From Clostridia bacterium (GTDB lineage Bacteria; Bacillota; Clostridia; Christensenellales; Aristaeellaceae), in NCBI GenBank assembly GCA_017547805.1, contig JAFYOR010000027.1:1-64000 (forward strand): a stretch of DNA of 64,000 nt, in the 5' to 3' direction. A program made the translations under genes and the position numbers. Under the pieces are notes generated by a model that saw only the letters and a program-made list of their open reading frames with translations, had not been told where the DNA came from and searched no databases. Below are positions 31,325 through 40,457 of the stretch, one piece after another; position 1 is the first letter of the stretch, and the number at the start of each line of letters is the position of its first letter.

Positions 31325-32839
31325 TTACTTTGTTTTCCGGATTCCCCGGACCTCCAGCAGCGCCGCTGCCAGCAGCAGAAGCATCTGATAGGAGAAGAAA
31401 TACCGCGCGCGCGTTTCCCACATGCACAGCACGAGGAAAATGCCCAGCAGCGCGATGAACACCGCCGCGCCGCGCGTATCGCGCCGGAAAATCGCCTGAA
31501 GGCAGGCGGCGCAGGCAAGCAGCATCTGCGCGGTGAACAGCGCCGTCGTCAGGTGATAGTAGGCTTTATATCCGTCTCCCCACTCAAAGATCAGCCATTT
31601 GACGGGATGATCGACCTGCGGCCTGTCGCCCTGTATGATCTCATGCAGCACAAACGTGCCGTTGCCGAAGGTGGAAAGCAGCTTGCGCGACATCATGTGA
31701 ATCAGCCGGCTGGGATAGCGCAGATAGTAGATGCGGTCGATGACCTCGGTCAGCAGCGCTTCCTTTCTTTCCTGAGGATCCTCAAAGGAGGTGGAAAAGA
31801 TCAGCCACTTGCCGTAGCCGTACTGGCCGTAGCCCTCGTCCACCTGAACGGGCAGACCCATGGCGATGTGATGAAGGCGGGGCAGCTCGTTTTTTGCGAT
31901 ATCCTCCTCGCTCAGGTGCTTGTGCGTCTCCCAATCCATCAGCGCGCCGCCCGCGGCAAACACCGCGCAAAGCATCACGCCCGCCAGCATGAAAACCGCG
32001 ACGCGCTTTTTGAACAGGAGCACGATCATGCAGGCAATCGCCGCCACGACGCAGGTGAAGCGGATCTGCGCGCCGACAAACGTACACAGCGCGAAAAGCA
32101 GCGCAAAGAGCAGCTTTTCCCGCCGGGTTTTCGCCTCCCCGATGCGCAGGGCGAGGTAGATGGTCATCGTGGGAAACGCGAGGGCAAAGACGTCGGTATA
32201 CATCTCCGCCGGGCAGTAAAGGAAGGGCAGGCAGGAAGCAAAGAGGATCAGCATCCGCGTCTGCGCCTTCACGCCGCCGATACGCCGCGCGATGCGCGCG
32301 CCGCACAAAAGACCCAGCGTAAAGAGCAGCGCGGCGACCACAACCACCGGCATGAACCGGTCCGCAATCCCCAGCGCACCGGACAGCCTGAAAATCGCCG
32401 CAAGCAGGTATACCAGACCGAGATTGAACGGATAGCGCGTGAAGTAAATGAATGAGCGTTCGTTATTGCCGAATGTGCCCGTATCGACAATCAGCTTCGC
32501 CGCCGTGTGGCACTGCTCCGCATCGGTTGCCGGTTCAAAGCGAAGCGCAGATGCAAGGATGAGCTGCACGGCGAAATAAAACGCCGCAGCAGCCACCAGC
32601 GTTTTCTTTTCATGCCTTGCAAAAAACGCCTCGCGTCTGTCCGCCTGATACAGCAAAAAGCACAGCAAAGCCGTCAGCGCCGCCGTCAGCACAACCAGCG
32701 CCGCGCGGCTTCGGTTATACAGCTCAAACGGCGCAAAAAGCGTGTTGCCCGCAGTGAACAGATAGCAGGGAATCATCAACCCCATGCCGATGAGCAGGAA
32801 AAGCTGAAGCAGGGATATTCCCCTTTTCTTTTCAGTCAT
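31325..32839 (-). CDS. GT-C type membrane glycosyltransferase (PMT/ArnT-like)
   Basis: This is a 504-residue protein with 11-13 membrane segments. Its layout fits enzymes that transfer sugars from polyprenyl-phosphate carriers outside the membrane: a first membrane segment, then an acidic-containing loop (RFEPATDAEQCHTAAKLI, residues about 90-110), and NLGLVYLLAAIFRLSG. ATG 32839 has GAGGAG six bases upstream and overlaps the stop of the previous GT-C gene (ATGACTGA). It is the last gene of the Cof-HAD / rluA / GT2 / GT-C / GT-C operon. Donor and acceptor are unknown. Confidence 0.82.
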   Translation of the reverse strand: MTEKKRGISLLQLFLLIGMGLMIPCYLFTAGNTLFAPFELYNRSRAALVVLTAALTALLCFLLYQADRREAFFARHEKKTLVAAAAFYFAVQLILASALRFEPATDAEQCHTAAKLIVDTGTFGNNERSFIYFTRYPFNLGLVYLLAAIFRLSGALGIADRFMPVVVVAALLFTLGLLCGARIARRIGGVKAQTRMLILFASCLPFLYCPAEMYTDVFALAFPTMTIYLALRIGEAKTRREKLLFALLFALCTFVGAQIRFTCVVAAIACMIVLLFKKRVAVFMLAGVMLCAVFAAGGALMDWETHKHLSEEDIAKNELPRLHHIAMGLPVQVDEGYGQYGYGKWLIFSTSFEDPQERKEALLTEVIDRIYYLRYPSRLIHMMSRKLLSTFGNGTFVLHEIIQGDRPQVDHPVKWLIFEWGDGYKAYYHLTTALFTAQMLLACAACLQAIFRRDTRGAAVFIALLGIFLVLCMWETRARYFFSYQMLLLLAAALLEVRGIRKTK

Positions 32840-34343
32840 GTTTCTCCTCTTTTCGTCTGAGCAGCTGATATTCGCCTCTTGCATCGACAAACTCGTAATC
32901 CGTTTCAAAGATTTCCGCAACGCGCGCGTCATACGGCGGACCGAACTCGCGGTTGTAGTAGATCACCAGCCACTTGGGCGGATCGCTTTCAAGGGTTTTA
33001 ACGATTTCATCCATCACCGCAGGATCCGCCTGCGCGAGGATCTCCTGCAGAAAATAAAAACGCAGATACGGCATCGCCCTGGCGGCGACGTACCATTTGG
33101 GCTCCGTGCGGTAAGCAAGCAGCTCATCGCGTTCCTCCATGGGCACATGGGCAAGCAGCTCCTGCGTCTGCTTTTCAAGGGTTGTGTACACCTCATGCGC
33201 CTGACGGCGCTCATTGTTTTCGATTATTCCGAAATGGACAAGCTGAACGGCGCACGCCGCGCACAGCACAAGCGCCGCCGCGCACAGCACAGACCGCTTC
33301 ATCCCCCGGATCGACGCAAAGAGCATCGCCGTGCCCAGCGCGCACAGCGGCGCGCCAAGCATCAGATAATGGGAATAAAACTTGTGGGAAATGAACGCCG
33401 CAAAACCGCCAGCCGCCGCGCCGAAGATCATCATCAGTGCGACAACCGGTCTGCGCTTTTTAATGGCATACGCCATGCCGCCGGCGCAGGCAAGCGCCGC
33501 CATGAACATCGCCCGCCAGCCGTAGCGATCATGCAGCAGCATCCCAACGCGGCTGCCGCCATCGGTTTCCGCGTACATCATGTTGTGAACAAACGCGCCG
33601 TACACCGCTTCCCCAAGCGCGCCCTGCGCAAGCAGCCAGAGCGCCACCGGCAGCGCAGCCGCCGCGCAGCCGGCAAGGAAGCCAGCCGCGCACACACCCA
33701 GCTGCGCAAAATGCTTTTTTGCAAGCAGCAGAAGCGCGGCGCCCAGCAGCATGCCCGCCATGGGCAGCATGTTGTTGGCGCGAATGAGGAAGGAAATCAT
33801 CAGCAGCGCGCCATAGAGCAGGGAAGGCAGGAAATACGCCTTTGCTTCCTTCACCAGCTCATCCCGGTCAAAGACGCGCATAAGCAGCAGCGCGCCCAGC
33901 AGCGTCAGGAGGTTTGAATATCCTTCGCAGTAGTTGCCGCCGTCAATTACAGGCGCGATCACGGTAAGGAAGATCATCTGCGCCGGAAGCGACGCGGCGT
34001 TCATCCGCCGGGCCGCCGCGCCGATGCACACAAGGCTGCCCCAGATGAACAGCGTTTCCAGCACAAACACGCCCGTCGTTGAATAGCCTCCGGTGAAAAG
34101 CTGCGCCAGCATTTCAAGGAAGAAGAGCAGCGGCCCCTTGTGATCAAAAACCTGCGTGTAAGGCGCGTATCCGTTCTTGAGCGCCGTGCCCATCGTCAGG
34201 TAGATCGCATTATCGCTTCCGATGGCTGGCCCCAGCGGCGAGTTGCTGCCAAGAAAGAACAAGGCAAACAGCACCGCCAGCAAAAGCGCTCCGGCAGCCA
34301 AGAGGGTTTTCTTCATCAGATTGTTCCTGAACATGCACTTCAT
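32832..34343 (-). CDS. GT-C type membrane glycosyltransferase (PMT-like)
   Basis: This is a 503-residue protein with about 11 membrane segments. After the first helix, LGPAIGSDNAIYLTMGTALKNG carries the acidic residue expected at the catalytic loop of polyprenyl-phosphate sugar transferases. YTQVFDHKGPLLFFLEMLAQ follows, a hallmark DHKGP motif of this group. The C-terminal soluble tail includes LVIYYNREFGPPYDARV. GGAG precedes the ATG by 10 bases. It lies directly downstream of the GT2 gene, which likely makes its lipid-linked donor. Confidence 0.85.
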   Translation of the reverse strand: MKCMFRNNLMKKTLLAAGALLLAVLFALFFLGSNSPLGPAIGSDNAIYLTMGTALKNGYAPYTQVFDHKGPLLFFLEMLAQLFTGGYSTTGVFVLETLFIWGSLVCIGAAARRMNAASLPAQMIFLTVIAPVIDGGNYCEGYSNLLTLLGALLLMRVFDRDELVKEAKAYFLPSLLYGALLMISFLIRANNMLPMAGMLLGAALLLLAKKHFAQLGVCAAGFLAGCAAAALPVALWLLAQGALGEAVYGAFVHNMMYAETDGGSRVGMLLHDRYGWRAMFMAALACAGGMAYAIKKRRPVVALMMIFGAAAGGFAAFISHKFYSHYLMLGAPLCALGTAMLFASIRGMKRSVLCAAALVLCAACAVQLVHFGIIENNERRQAHEVYTTLEKQTQELLAHVPMEERDELLAYRTEPKWYVAARAMPYLRFYFLQEILAQADPAVMDEIVKTLESDPPKWLVIYYNREFGPPYDARVAEIFETDYEFVDARGEYQLLRRKEEKHD

Positions 34344-34358
34344 TATCGGGTTTCTCCG

Positions 34359-35309
34359 TTATTCTGACGCCTTGCGATCAAGCATTTCCTTCATCAGCGC
34401 AATCATGTTGGACTGCACCTCAAAATTCTGGCGCGCTTTCTTGCATTCGTTTTCAAGCGCCATGCCGTTCATGACGCACTGAATCGCCGTCAATACCATA
34501 AAGCAGCCGACAATCAGCGACGGGAAGCGCGGCACAAGGCCCGTGGCAAAATATTCCACAAAAACGGGCACAAGGAAAAGGAGCGAAAGCAGCGTGAGCG
34601 CCGCCGCAATCACGCCGAAGAACAGCATGGGCTTATAGTTCTTGCAGAGCATGAAGATGGTTTTGATCACCTTCATGCCGTCGGAAATGGTGTTCAGCTT
34701 GGATTCGCTGCCCACCGGGCGGTCGCGATAATCCACCGGCACGGCCTTGAGCAGGAGCTTTTTATCCAGCGCGTGGATGGACATCTCCGTCTCGATTTCA
34801 AAGCCGGAGGACACCACCGGGAAGGACTTGACGAACTGGAAGGAAAACGCGCGGTAGCCGGTCATGATGTCGGTGATGTCGCCGCTGAAAATCAGGTTGA
34901 CCAACTTACGGACCGTCACGTTGCCGACATTGTGGAACGGGCGCTTGTTTTCCGTGAAATACGTCGAGGAAAGCCGATCGCCGATGACCATATCCACGTG
35001 CTGATTAAGCACCATGTCCACCATCGCGCGCGCGTTTTCCGCGGGATAGGTGTCGTCGCCGTCGATCATCAGGTAGCAGTCCGCATTGATCTGGCGAAAC
35101 ATGGAACGGATGACGTTGCCCTTGCCCTGCTTGTATTCATAGCGGACGATCGCACCGGCCTGCCGGGCGATTTCGTCGGTTCCGTCCGAGGAATTGTTGT
35201 CGTATACGTAAATATCCGCTTCGGGAAGCGCCTCTTTATAATCCCTGACGACCTTGGCAATGGTCTTCGCCTCGTTATAGCAGGGAATCAGAACAGCAAC
35301 TTTACTCAT
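34359..35309 (-). CDS. GT2 polyprenyl-phosphate glycosyltransferase (DPM1/GtrB-like)
   Basis: This is a 316-residue enzyme expected to load a nucleotide sugar onto polyprenyl phosphate. The GT-A domain begins VAVLIPCYNEAKTIAKVV and contains YVYDNNSSDGT and the metal motif YLMIDGDDTYPAE. IVRYEYKQGKGNVIR and DIMTGYRAFSFQFV are family-typical. Two membrane helices near residues 230 and 270 anchor it, followed by a coiled end. ATG 35309 has AAGGAG seven bases upstream. It feeds the two GT-C enzymes that follow (inference). Confidence 0.92.
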   Translation of the reverse strand: MSKVAVLIPCYNEAKTIAKVVRDYKEALPEADIYVYDNNSSDGTDEIARQAGAIVRYEYKQGKGNVIRSMFRQINADCYLMIDGDDTYPAENARAMVDMVLNQHVDMVIGDRLSSTYFTENKRPFHNVGNVTVRKLVNLIFSGDITDIMTGYRAFSFQFVKSFPVVSSGFEIETEMSIHALDKKLLLKAVPVDYRDRPVGSESKLNTISDGMKVIKTIFMLCKNYKPMLFFGVIAAALTLLSLLFLVPVFVEYFATGLVPRFPSLIVGCFMVLTAIQCVMNGMALENECKKARQNFEVQSNMIALMKEMLDRKASE

Positions 35310-35327
35310 CTTTTTTCTCCTTGGCAC

Positions 35328-36305
35328 TTACTCACAATCCGGAATCACGACGTCGGGAAAGTATTCTGTGACAAACGGCACGTGCCTGACCTGAAACGCA
35401 CGGCCGTTGAGGGGCGCAAGACAGCCTGCGTCGCCTTCAAAATCAAACATCAGCCGGTATGCGCACAGCGCCTGACCGTTTACGCGTCCGTGTTTTTCGT
35501 TTTCCTTCGCGCTGCCGTACTGGTTGTCACCCAGCAGCGGATGGCCGATGAAGGCGAACTGCGCGCGGATCTGATGCGTTCTGCCGGTACCCAGCAGGCA
35601 TTCCGTCAGCGTCAGACCGCCGTTTTCATCCACCACGCGGTAGTGCGTGATCGTTTCCTTGCTGCCCGGCTCGTTCTTCCTTGAAACCGTCACCTTTTTC
35701 TGTTCCGGCTTCTTTGTCAGGAAGTGGCGCAGCGTTCCCTCAGGGTATTTCATCCTGCCGTGGACGATGCACAGGTAGTACTTCTGCACCTCATGCGTGC
35801 GCAGCTTCGCGTCCATCGCCCTTGCTGCCTCCTGCGTCTTGGCGAGGATGACGATGCCCGCGGTAAAGCGGTCGATGCGGTTGCACAGCGCGGGCGCGAA
35901 GTCCTTTTTCGGGTTCCATTCGCCCTTCTGATACAGATATGCCTGCGCATAGGTGAGCAGGGTGTGCACCTTCTCCCCCTCGTCCGGATGGCAGATCAGT
36001 CCCGCGCGCTTATCCAGCAGCATCACGTGCGCATCCTCGTAGAGGATGGTCAGCTTCGGGCGGATTCTTGAATAAAACGGATCTTCTTTTTCGATTTCCT
36101 CAAAGAAGGCATCTTCGACGTAGATATCCACCCGCTGTCCGACAGCAAGAACGCTGTCCTCCTTCGCCTTCTTTCCGTCGATCTTCACGCGCCCAAGGCG
36201 CAGAAACCGGCGGATATCGCCCATGCCTGCCGAGGGCAGGGTCTTCTGAAGAAAGCGGATGATCTTTCTTCCGTCGTTTTCCTTCGTGATTTCAAACGTC
36301 TTCAC
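35328..36305 (-). CDS. RluA-family pseudouridine synthase
   Basis: This is a 325-residue enzyme that isomerises uridine in rRNA or tRNA. An S4-like RNA-binding domain (residues 1-70, with RRFLRLGRVKIDGKKAKED) precedes the catalytic domain. The catalytic Asp is in CNRIDRFTAGIVILAK near residue 150, and TGRTHQIRAQFAFIGHPLLGD lies near 245. It is nearest to RluC/RluD-type proteins, but the exact site cannot be assigned. It starts with GTG, sharing GTGA with the stop of the HAD gene before it. Confidence 0.92.
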   Translation of the reverse strand: MKTFEITKENDGRKIIRFLQKTLPSAGMGDIRRFLRLGRVKIDGKKAKEDSVLAVGQRVDIYVEDAFFEEIEKEDPFYSRIRPKLTILYEDAHVMLLDKRAGLICHPDEGEKVHTLLTYAQAYLYQKGEWNPKKDFAPALCNRIDRFTAGIVILAKTQEAARAMDAKLRTHEVQKYYLCIVHGRMKYPEGTLRHFLTKKPEQKKVTVSRKNEPGSKETITHYRVVDENGGLTLTECLLGTGRTHQIRAQFAFIGHPLLGDNQYGSAKENEKHGRVNGQALCAYRLMFDFEGDAGCLAPLNGRAFQVRHVPFVTEYFPDVVIPDCE

Positions 36306-37099
36306 AGCGAAAACCTCTCCCGGATCACACGCATCACGCCGTCCTCGTCGTTGGAGGGCGCGGTATACTTCGCCATTTCAAGCAGCAGCGGATGGGAATT
36401 GGCCATCGCGTAGCTTTCCCCCACGCTTTCAAGCAGCTCGTAGTCGTTGAGATAATCTCCAAACGCCATGCATTCCTCCGGCGCGATGCCCAGCATCTGC
36501 TGCAGTCGGCGCATGGCCGTTCCCTTGTTGACACCCATCTTCATCACGTCCACCCAGTTCTGACCGGAAAGGATGACGGACAGGCGGCTGCCGAGCTTTT
36601 CATTGAGCACCGGCAGCTCGTGCGTCTGCGCGTCGCCCCTGTCATAGAAGGCCACCTTGCACACATCCGTATACGCGCAATGCGCCGTGTGGTCCTCAAC
36701 GACGCGCGAGCTGGGATAATGAATCTGCGTTTCCCGGATAAACGCCGGATCGGCCGTCGCCTCAAACAGCCCTTCCGACGCGCGGCAGACGACGGGAAAC
36801 ACGCCGTCAAGCGCGCGGCATGCCGTCACGGTATCCAGCAGATCGGCGGCGTCCATGGGATCGATGAGCACCTGCTCATCGCGGTACATGACGAGCGCGC
36901 CGTTTTCGCAGATGAAATAGATATAGGGAACCAGCGCTTCAAGATCCCGGCGAAGCGCGGCGTACTGTCTGCCGCTGGCCACGGCGAACAGGATTCCCCG
37001 TTCATAAAGCGACCGGATTTCATCCGCAAATCCCTCCGGCAGACGCTTCCTGCTGTCAAGCAGCGTGCCGTCCATGTCGCTGGCGATGAGTCTGATCAT
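36302..37099 (-). CDS. Cof-type HAD-IIB phosphatase
   Basis: This is a 265-residue HAD hydrolase. Motif I is LIASDMDGTLLDSRKRLPEG, motif II is VASGRQYAAL near 40, the Lys motif is in MKMGVNKGTAMRRLQ near 195, and motif IV is FGDYLNDYELLESVG near 218. The C2b cap is typical of sugar-phosphate or nucleotide phosphatases; the substrate is unknown. GAGG lies eight bases before the ATG. It is the first gene of the five-gene operon. Confidence 0.92.
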   Translation of the reverse strand: MIRLIASDMDGTLLDSRKRLPEGFADEIRSLYERGILFAVASGRQYAALRRDLEALVPYIYFICENGALVMYRDEQVLIDPMDAADLLDTVTACRALDGVFPVVCRASEGLFEATADPAFIRETQIHYPSSRVVEDHTAHCAYTDVCKVAFYDRGDAQTHELPVLNEKLGSRLSVILSGQNWVDVMKMGVNKGTAMRRLQQMLGIAPEECMAFGDYLNDYELLESVGESYAMANSHPLLLEMAKYTAPSNDEDGVMRVIRERFSL

Positions 37100-37198
37100 G
37101 GTTTGTTCCTCATTTGTTATGTAAATCTTATCTCAGAATATCGGCCCCGTGCGCGAAAGACGAAGATTTGCTGTGCTTTGTCGGTAATGCCGCTCTGT

Positions 37199-37780
37199 TT
37201 ATTCCGTTTTCCACGGACGCTGATCCTCGCGCAGGATGCTGTACAGCGCCACGTCGACGAATTTCCCCTTGTTGTAAAGCCGCTGGCGCAGCACGCCTTC
37301 TTTGCGCATGCCGCATTTTTCCATCACCCGTCCGGATGCGGGATTGTCAAGCTCGTGCTGCGCTTCGATGCGGTTGACGTCCATCGTCTCAAACGTATAA
37401 TCGATCACCGCGCGCAGTGCCTCGGTGGCGTAGCCCTTTCCCCAGACCCACTTGGCCAGAGAATAGCCGACCTCCACGCTGGCGTTGTTTTCGCTGTGAT
37501 CCATATAGCCGATGGTGCCCACGAGCCGTCCGCTTTCCCTGTCGATGATGCCCCAGCTGGAGGGCAGGTCGTCGCGGTAGCGCCGGTTCATGTAGCGGAT
37601 ATATTCCTTCGCTTCGCTGATGTGCTTCTGCGCATCCCAGAGAACGTGCCGCGCGACGTCAGGATCGCGGCTGTATTCAAAGATATCCTGCGCGTCCTTC
37701 ATCGTCATGCGGCGCAGGAGCAGCCGTCCGGTTGAAATATCCGGCATGCAGAACATGCCGTAAGGATTGCTTCTGAACAT
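37199..37780 (-). CDS. GNAT-family N-acetyltransferase (RimJ/RimL type)
   Basis: This is a 193-residue acetyltransferase using acetyl-CoA. It shows STGRLLLRRMTMKDAQDIFE at the start, VEVGYSLAKWVWGKGYATEA with the acetyl-CoA loop near residue 105-120, and MDVNRIEAQHELDNPASGRV near 140. The Asn-x-Ala-Ser motif is typical for RimJ/RimL. No clear RBS lies before ATG 37780; ATG 37756 or 37747 are possible. It follows the 53-residue membrane gene by 14 bases and is probably co-transcribed with it. Confidence 0.9.
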   Translation of the reverse strand: MFRSNPYGMFCMPDISTGRLLLRRMTMKDAQDIFEYSRDPDVARHVLWDAQKHISEAKEYIRYMNRRYRDDLPSSWGIIDRESGRLVGTIGYMDHSENNASVEVGYSLAKWVWGKGYATEALRAVIDYTFETMDVNRIEAQHELDNPASGRVMEKCGMRKEGVLRQRLYNKGKFVDVALYSILREDQRPWKTE

Positions 37781-37794
37781 ATTTTCTGTGCGCG

Positions 37795-37956
37795 TTACAG
37801 CGCGTTTCCTTCCTGATCGATGATTACGCTGGGCGCGATGGCTTCCTGCGCGTCCGCATGCGATTCATGAATGCCCTGTGAAATCAGCAGTCCGCCAAGA
37901 AAAACGACCATGGCAATCATCAGGATATAAAACGCTTTGATCATTCTTTCCATCAT
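37795..37956 (-). CDS. Small single-span membrane protein, 53 residues
   Basis: This is a short open frame, MMERMIKAFYILMIAMVVFL at its start, with one hydrophobic span (residues 8-26) and an acidic outward tail (ESHADAQEAIAPSVIIDQEG). AAGGTG stands six bases before the ATG, and a TATAAT element (37987-37982) is 25 bases further up. It lies directly upstream of the GNAT gene. I recognise no family. Confidence 0.6.
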   Translation of the reverse strand: MMERMIKAFYILMIAMVVFLGGLLISQGIHESHADAQEAIAPSVIIDQEGNAL

Positions 37957-38008
37957 GGCATTCACCTTCTTTCCCAGTTTTATTATACACGAAGAACGGA
38001 TAAAACAA

Positions 38009-38033
38009 AAGCCCCCATGAAAAAGAGGGGCTT
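38009..38033 (-). terminator. Terminator downstream of rsmF
   Basis: AAGCCCC / GGGGCTT is followed on the minus strand by TTTTGTTTTA. A family A element lies between it and the rsmF stop. Confidence 0.75.
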
Positions 38034-38064
38034 GTTTGTCAAAAAGCCTGCATCAAACCAGTGG

Positions 38065-38275
38065 AGACCTCATCCGTCAGCCCTGCGGGCTGCCACCTTC
38101 CCCAAAGGGGAAGGCTTATTTTGTTTCTTACCCTGAATGTATATGAAAACACAAACTTGTCTGAAACCGATACAAGTGGAAAAACAGACAGGCGGAGCAT
38201 ACGGAAACACAGCCTTCCCCTTTGGGGAAGGTGGATCGCCGTCAGGCGAGACGGATGAGGTCCACCCGCAGGCGA
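38065..38275. repeat. Family A MITE-like element, paired copy
   Basis: The left end (38065-38116) and inverted right end (38211-38275) each contain the CTTCCCC/GGGGAAG hairpin. The core (38117-38210) matches the reverse complement of the 31.1-kb core (TATACATTCAGGGTAAGAAAC versus CATACATTCGAGGTAAGACAC, read in opposite directions). The 37957-38291 gap holds no other feature besides the terminator. Confidence 0.9.
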
Positions 38276-38291
38276 CGAACTTGCACGACTA

Positions 38292-39662
38292 TTATCTTCT
38301 TCTCAATCCCTTGGGATAGTGGTTCTTCATGATCCCGCCGGCCTGCTTGCCCCAGCCAAGCGGCACGCCCCGATGGCAAAGCAGCGTATAGCCCGCAGGA
38401 AGATCGCCAAGCTCGAGCGCCTCGCCCGCCTGATAGGCAAGCGCCTGCTCATGGTCAAGCTCCGCGCTGCGCGCAGCCTCCTGCGGCGCAAGCGCCATCG
38501 CCAGCGCATGATCGGGTTCAAAGCGCTTGCCCTCGCTGCGGGCCAGCAACAGCCCCGTGCGCAGCACGCGCAGGCCGGAAAGCCGCTGCGCGTCGATCCC
38601 CTGCGGCATCGCCCAGAGACTGTCTCCGGCAGCATGCACGCTGCCAGGTGTCACACCCGGCGCAAGCACATCCGGCAGCTGCGGCGCGGGCGGGGTCTTT
38701 GCCGCACGCTGGAGCATCCGGCTGTTTTTGCGCGCGCGCTTTTCCTGCGGCGCGTTTTCCACAGCCGCGGGCGCGTCTGTGGATTTCTCAAGCAGGGAGA
38801 CAAAATGACCCTCGCCGCGGATTTCATGCGGATACAGATGAAGATACCCTTTTTCCGCCGCCGGCAGCCCTGCCAGCGCGAAGGGAACGAGCGAAAACTC
38901 CGGATGAAGCGCGAGGAAGCGCGCAAGCACGCCCTCGTTTTCCGTATCGTTGAAGGTGCAGGTGGAATACACCATCCGTCCGCCGGGGGCGAGCATCTTC
39001 GCTGCCTCCTCAAGGATTTCCAGTTGGCGGTCGGCGCAGCCGCGCGGCGAATTTTCCTGCCATTCCTCCCGGGCCTCAATCTGCCGCCGGAACATGCCCT
39101 CGCCCGAGCAGGGCGCATCAACCATGATCTTATCAAAGAAAGCCGGGAAATGCGGCGCAAGCTGCGCGGGATAGGCGCAGGTGACCACAGCGTTCCTCAC
39201 GCCCATGCGCTCGATATTGCGGGAAAGAATCTGTGCGCGGGAAGGGATCGGCTCGTTGCACACGATCACGCCCTGTCCCTGCATCTGCGCCGCGAGCTGC
39301 GTGCTCTTGCCGCCCGGCGCGGCGCAAAGATCCAGCACCCTTTCCCCGGGCTGTGCATCAAGCACGGATGCGGAAGACAGGGCGCTGGGTTCCTGCAGAT
39401 AATACAGCCCGCCTTCGTGCAGGGGAGAAAGCCCCGGACGCGCATCGCCGTCGACGAAATACGCGCCCTTCGCCCACGGCACGGCTTCGCCCAGCCCCTC
39501 AATATCGCAGGGCGGCATGCCGTCCGGGCAGCGGAGCAGATTGATGCGCAGCGCCTTTGTCACAGGCGCGTCAAGCGCGGCAAGATATTTTTCAAATTCC
39601 TCGTCGCCAAGAAGGCGCTTCATCTGCTCGATATATGCCAAAGGCAGGTTGTGGGCTGTCAT
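38292..39662 (-). CDS. rsmF: RsmF/YtfM-like rRNA m5C methyltransferase
   Basis: This is a 456-residue class I methyltransferase of the RsmB/NOP2 family. The SAM-binding start VLDLCAAPGGKSTQLAAQM lies near residue 108, the catalytic Cys motif MVDAPCSGEGMFRR near 180, and the second Cys motif VYSTCTFNDTENEGV near 233. A C-terminal PUA-like region of about 150 residues ends in GIMKNHYPKGLRR, typical for the RsmF group. GAGG lies seven bases upstream. RsmF modifies C1407 of 16S rRNA in E. coli; the Firmicute site may differ. Confidence 0.92.
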   Translation of the reverse strand: MTAHNLPLAYIEQMKRLLGDEEFEKYLAALDAPVTKALRINLLRCPDGMPPCDIEGLGEAVPWAKGAYFVDGDARPGLSPLHEGGLYYLQEPSALSSASVLDAQPGERVLDLCAAPGGKSTQLAAQMQGQGVIVCNEPIPSRAQILSRNIERMGVRNAVVTCAYPAQLAPHFPAFFDKIMVDAPCSGEGMFRRQIEAREEWQENSPRGCADRQLEILEEAAKMLAPGGRMVYSTCTFNDTENEGVLARFLALHPEFSLVPFALAGLPAAEKGYLHLYPHEIRGEGHFVSLLEKSTDAPAAVENAPQEKRARKNSRMLQRAAKTPPAPQLPDVLAPGVTPGSVHAAGDSLWAMPQGIDAQRLSGLRVLRTGLLLARSEGKRFEPDHALAMALAPQEAARSAELDHEQALAYQAGEALELGDLPAGYTLLCHRGVPLGWGKQAGGIMKNHYPKGLRRR

Positions 39663-39756
39663 GTTTGTACCTCTGTTTCATCAAAACTGGGCTGTCAGAA
39701 TAAGGTTACGAGTTGTATACAAAGTGACGGGCGGATATCGGCCGCCCGATTGAACA

Positions 39757-39785
39757 GGGACTGTCAGTTATCGCCTGACAGCCCC
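39757..39785. terminator. Hairpin between rsmF and the 132-residue gene
   Basis: GGG-A-CTGTCAG / CTGACAG-CCCC is followed by TTCTATTTTT on the plus strand. It lies in the 39663-39806 gap, just past the stop of the downstream-reading minus gene. The T-run favours the plus strand, where no gene ends, so its role is unclear. Confidence 0.45.
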
Positions 39786-39806
39786 TTCTATTTTTGATTA
39801 TGCCGG

Positions 39807-40205
39807 TCACGCGTCTTTCCGCTCGTCCTGATTGCGGAGAAGCGCGCAGAGCCTGCGCTTTTCGTCGATGCCGGATTCAATGACATACAGCCTTCCGCTC
39901 TCGCAGGCGGAATTGAACACCGACTGCGTCGTCGTCAGGATGCAGAAAATATTCTTGCTTGCGCGGGAGTTCATCCGCCTGAATACGACATCCGGCGGGA
40001 CGAGTCCCTCTTTCTCGATCTTCTTGGCAAAGCGGCGATAGGCCATATTGGCCTTGGCTTCGTCGTGAAAGACTTCCGGAGACAGGACAAGCGTGCAGAT
40101 TCCCCGCTCGATCTGGCTGGACGTTTTGTAGCGTCCCTGCCATGGCTTGTCCTCCGGCCAGGCAATAATCTCAACGATTGCCCGATCGGTTTCGATTGTA
40201 CGCAT
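39807..40205 (-). CDS. Hypothetical protein, 132 residues
   Basis: I do not recognise this protein. It is soluble, mixed-charge (ETDRAIVEIIAWPEDKPWQG, then FRRMNSRASKNIFCILTT) and without membrane spans or clear motifs. The start ATG 40205 has GGGAGG seven bases upstream and a good promoter. It is monocistronic and AT content is normal. Confidence 0.7.
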   Translation of the reverse strand: MRTIETDRAIVEIIAWPEDKPWQGRYKTSSQIERGICTLVLSPEVFHDEAKANMAYRRFAKKIEKEGLVPPDVVFRRMNSRASKNIFCILTTTQSVFNSACESGRLYVIESGIDEKRRLCALLRNQDERKDA

Positions 40206-40291
40206 CGGCTTTCCCTCCCCTCGCACAAGCCGGCAGTTTGCCGGCTTTGGTAAGCTGTAAACACGGGTGAAGACAGAATACGACCATAATT

Positions 40292-40320
40292 ATGATATCA
40301 TATTCTTCCACTCCATGCAA
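40292..40320 (-). promoter_or_regulatory. Promoter of the 132-residue gene
   Basis: On the minus strand TTGCAT (40320-40315) and TATCAT (40297-40292) are spaced by 17 bases. Confidence 0.65.
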
Positions 40321-40440
40321 GGGAGGGCGAATGCTTTTGCCGATTTTTCCTGATATTTTCGGTTTTTTATCGCATAGGAAATTGCGCGGAACCGCCCGCG
40401 TGCGCCATAGCGCATGTCATGCAGACTCTGGCGGATATAG

Positions 40441-40457
40441 ATGCGTGCACAGCCCGC
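40441..40457. repeat. Degenerate family B palindrome at the flavin reductase stop
   Basis: GTGCACAGCCCGC ends directly at the stop codon (TTA at 40458 on the plus strand). The usual left half is weakened to GCGTGC. The upstream part of the repeat is not recognisable. Confidence 0.55.
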
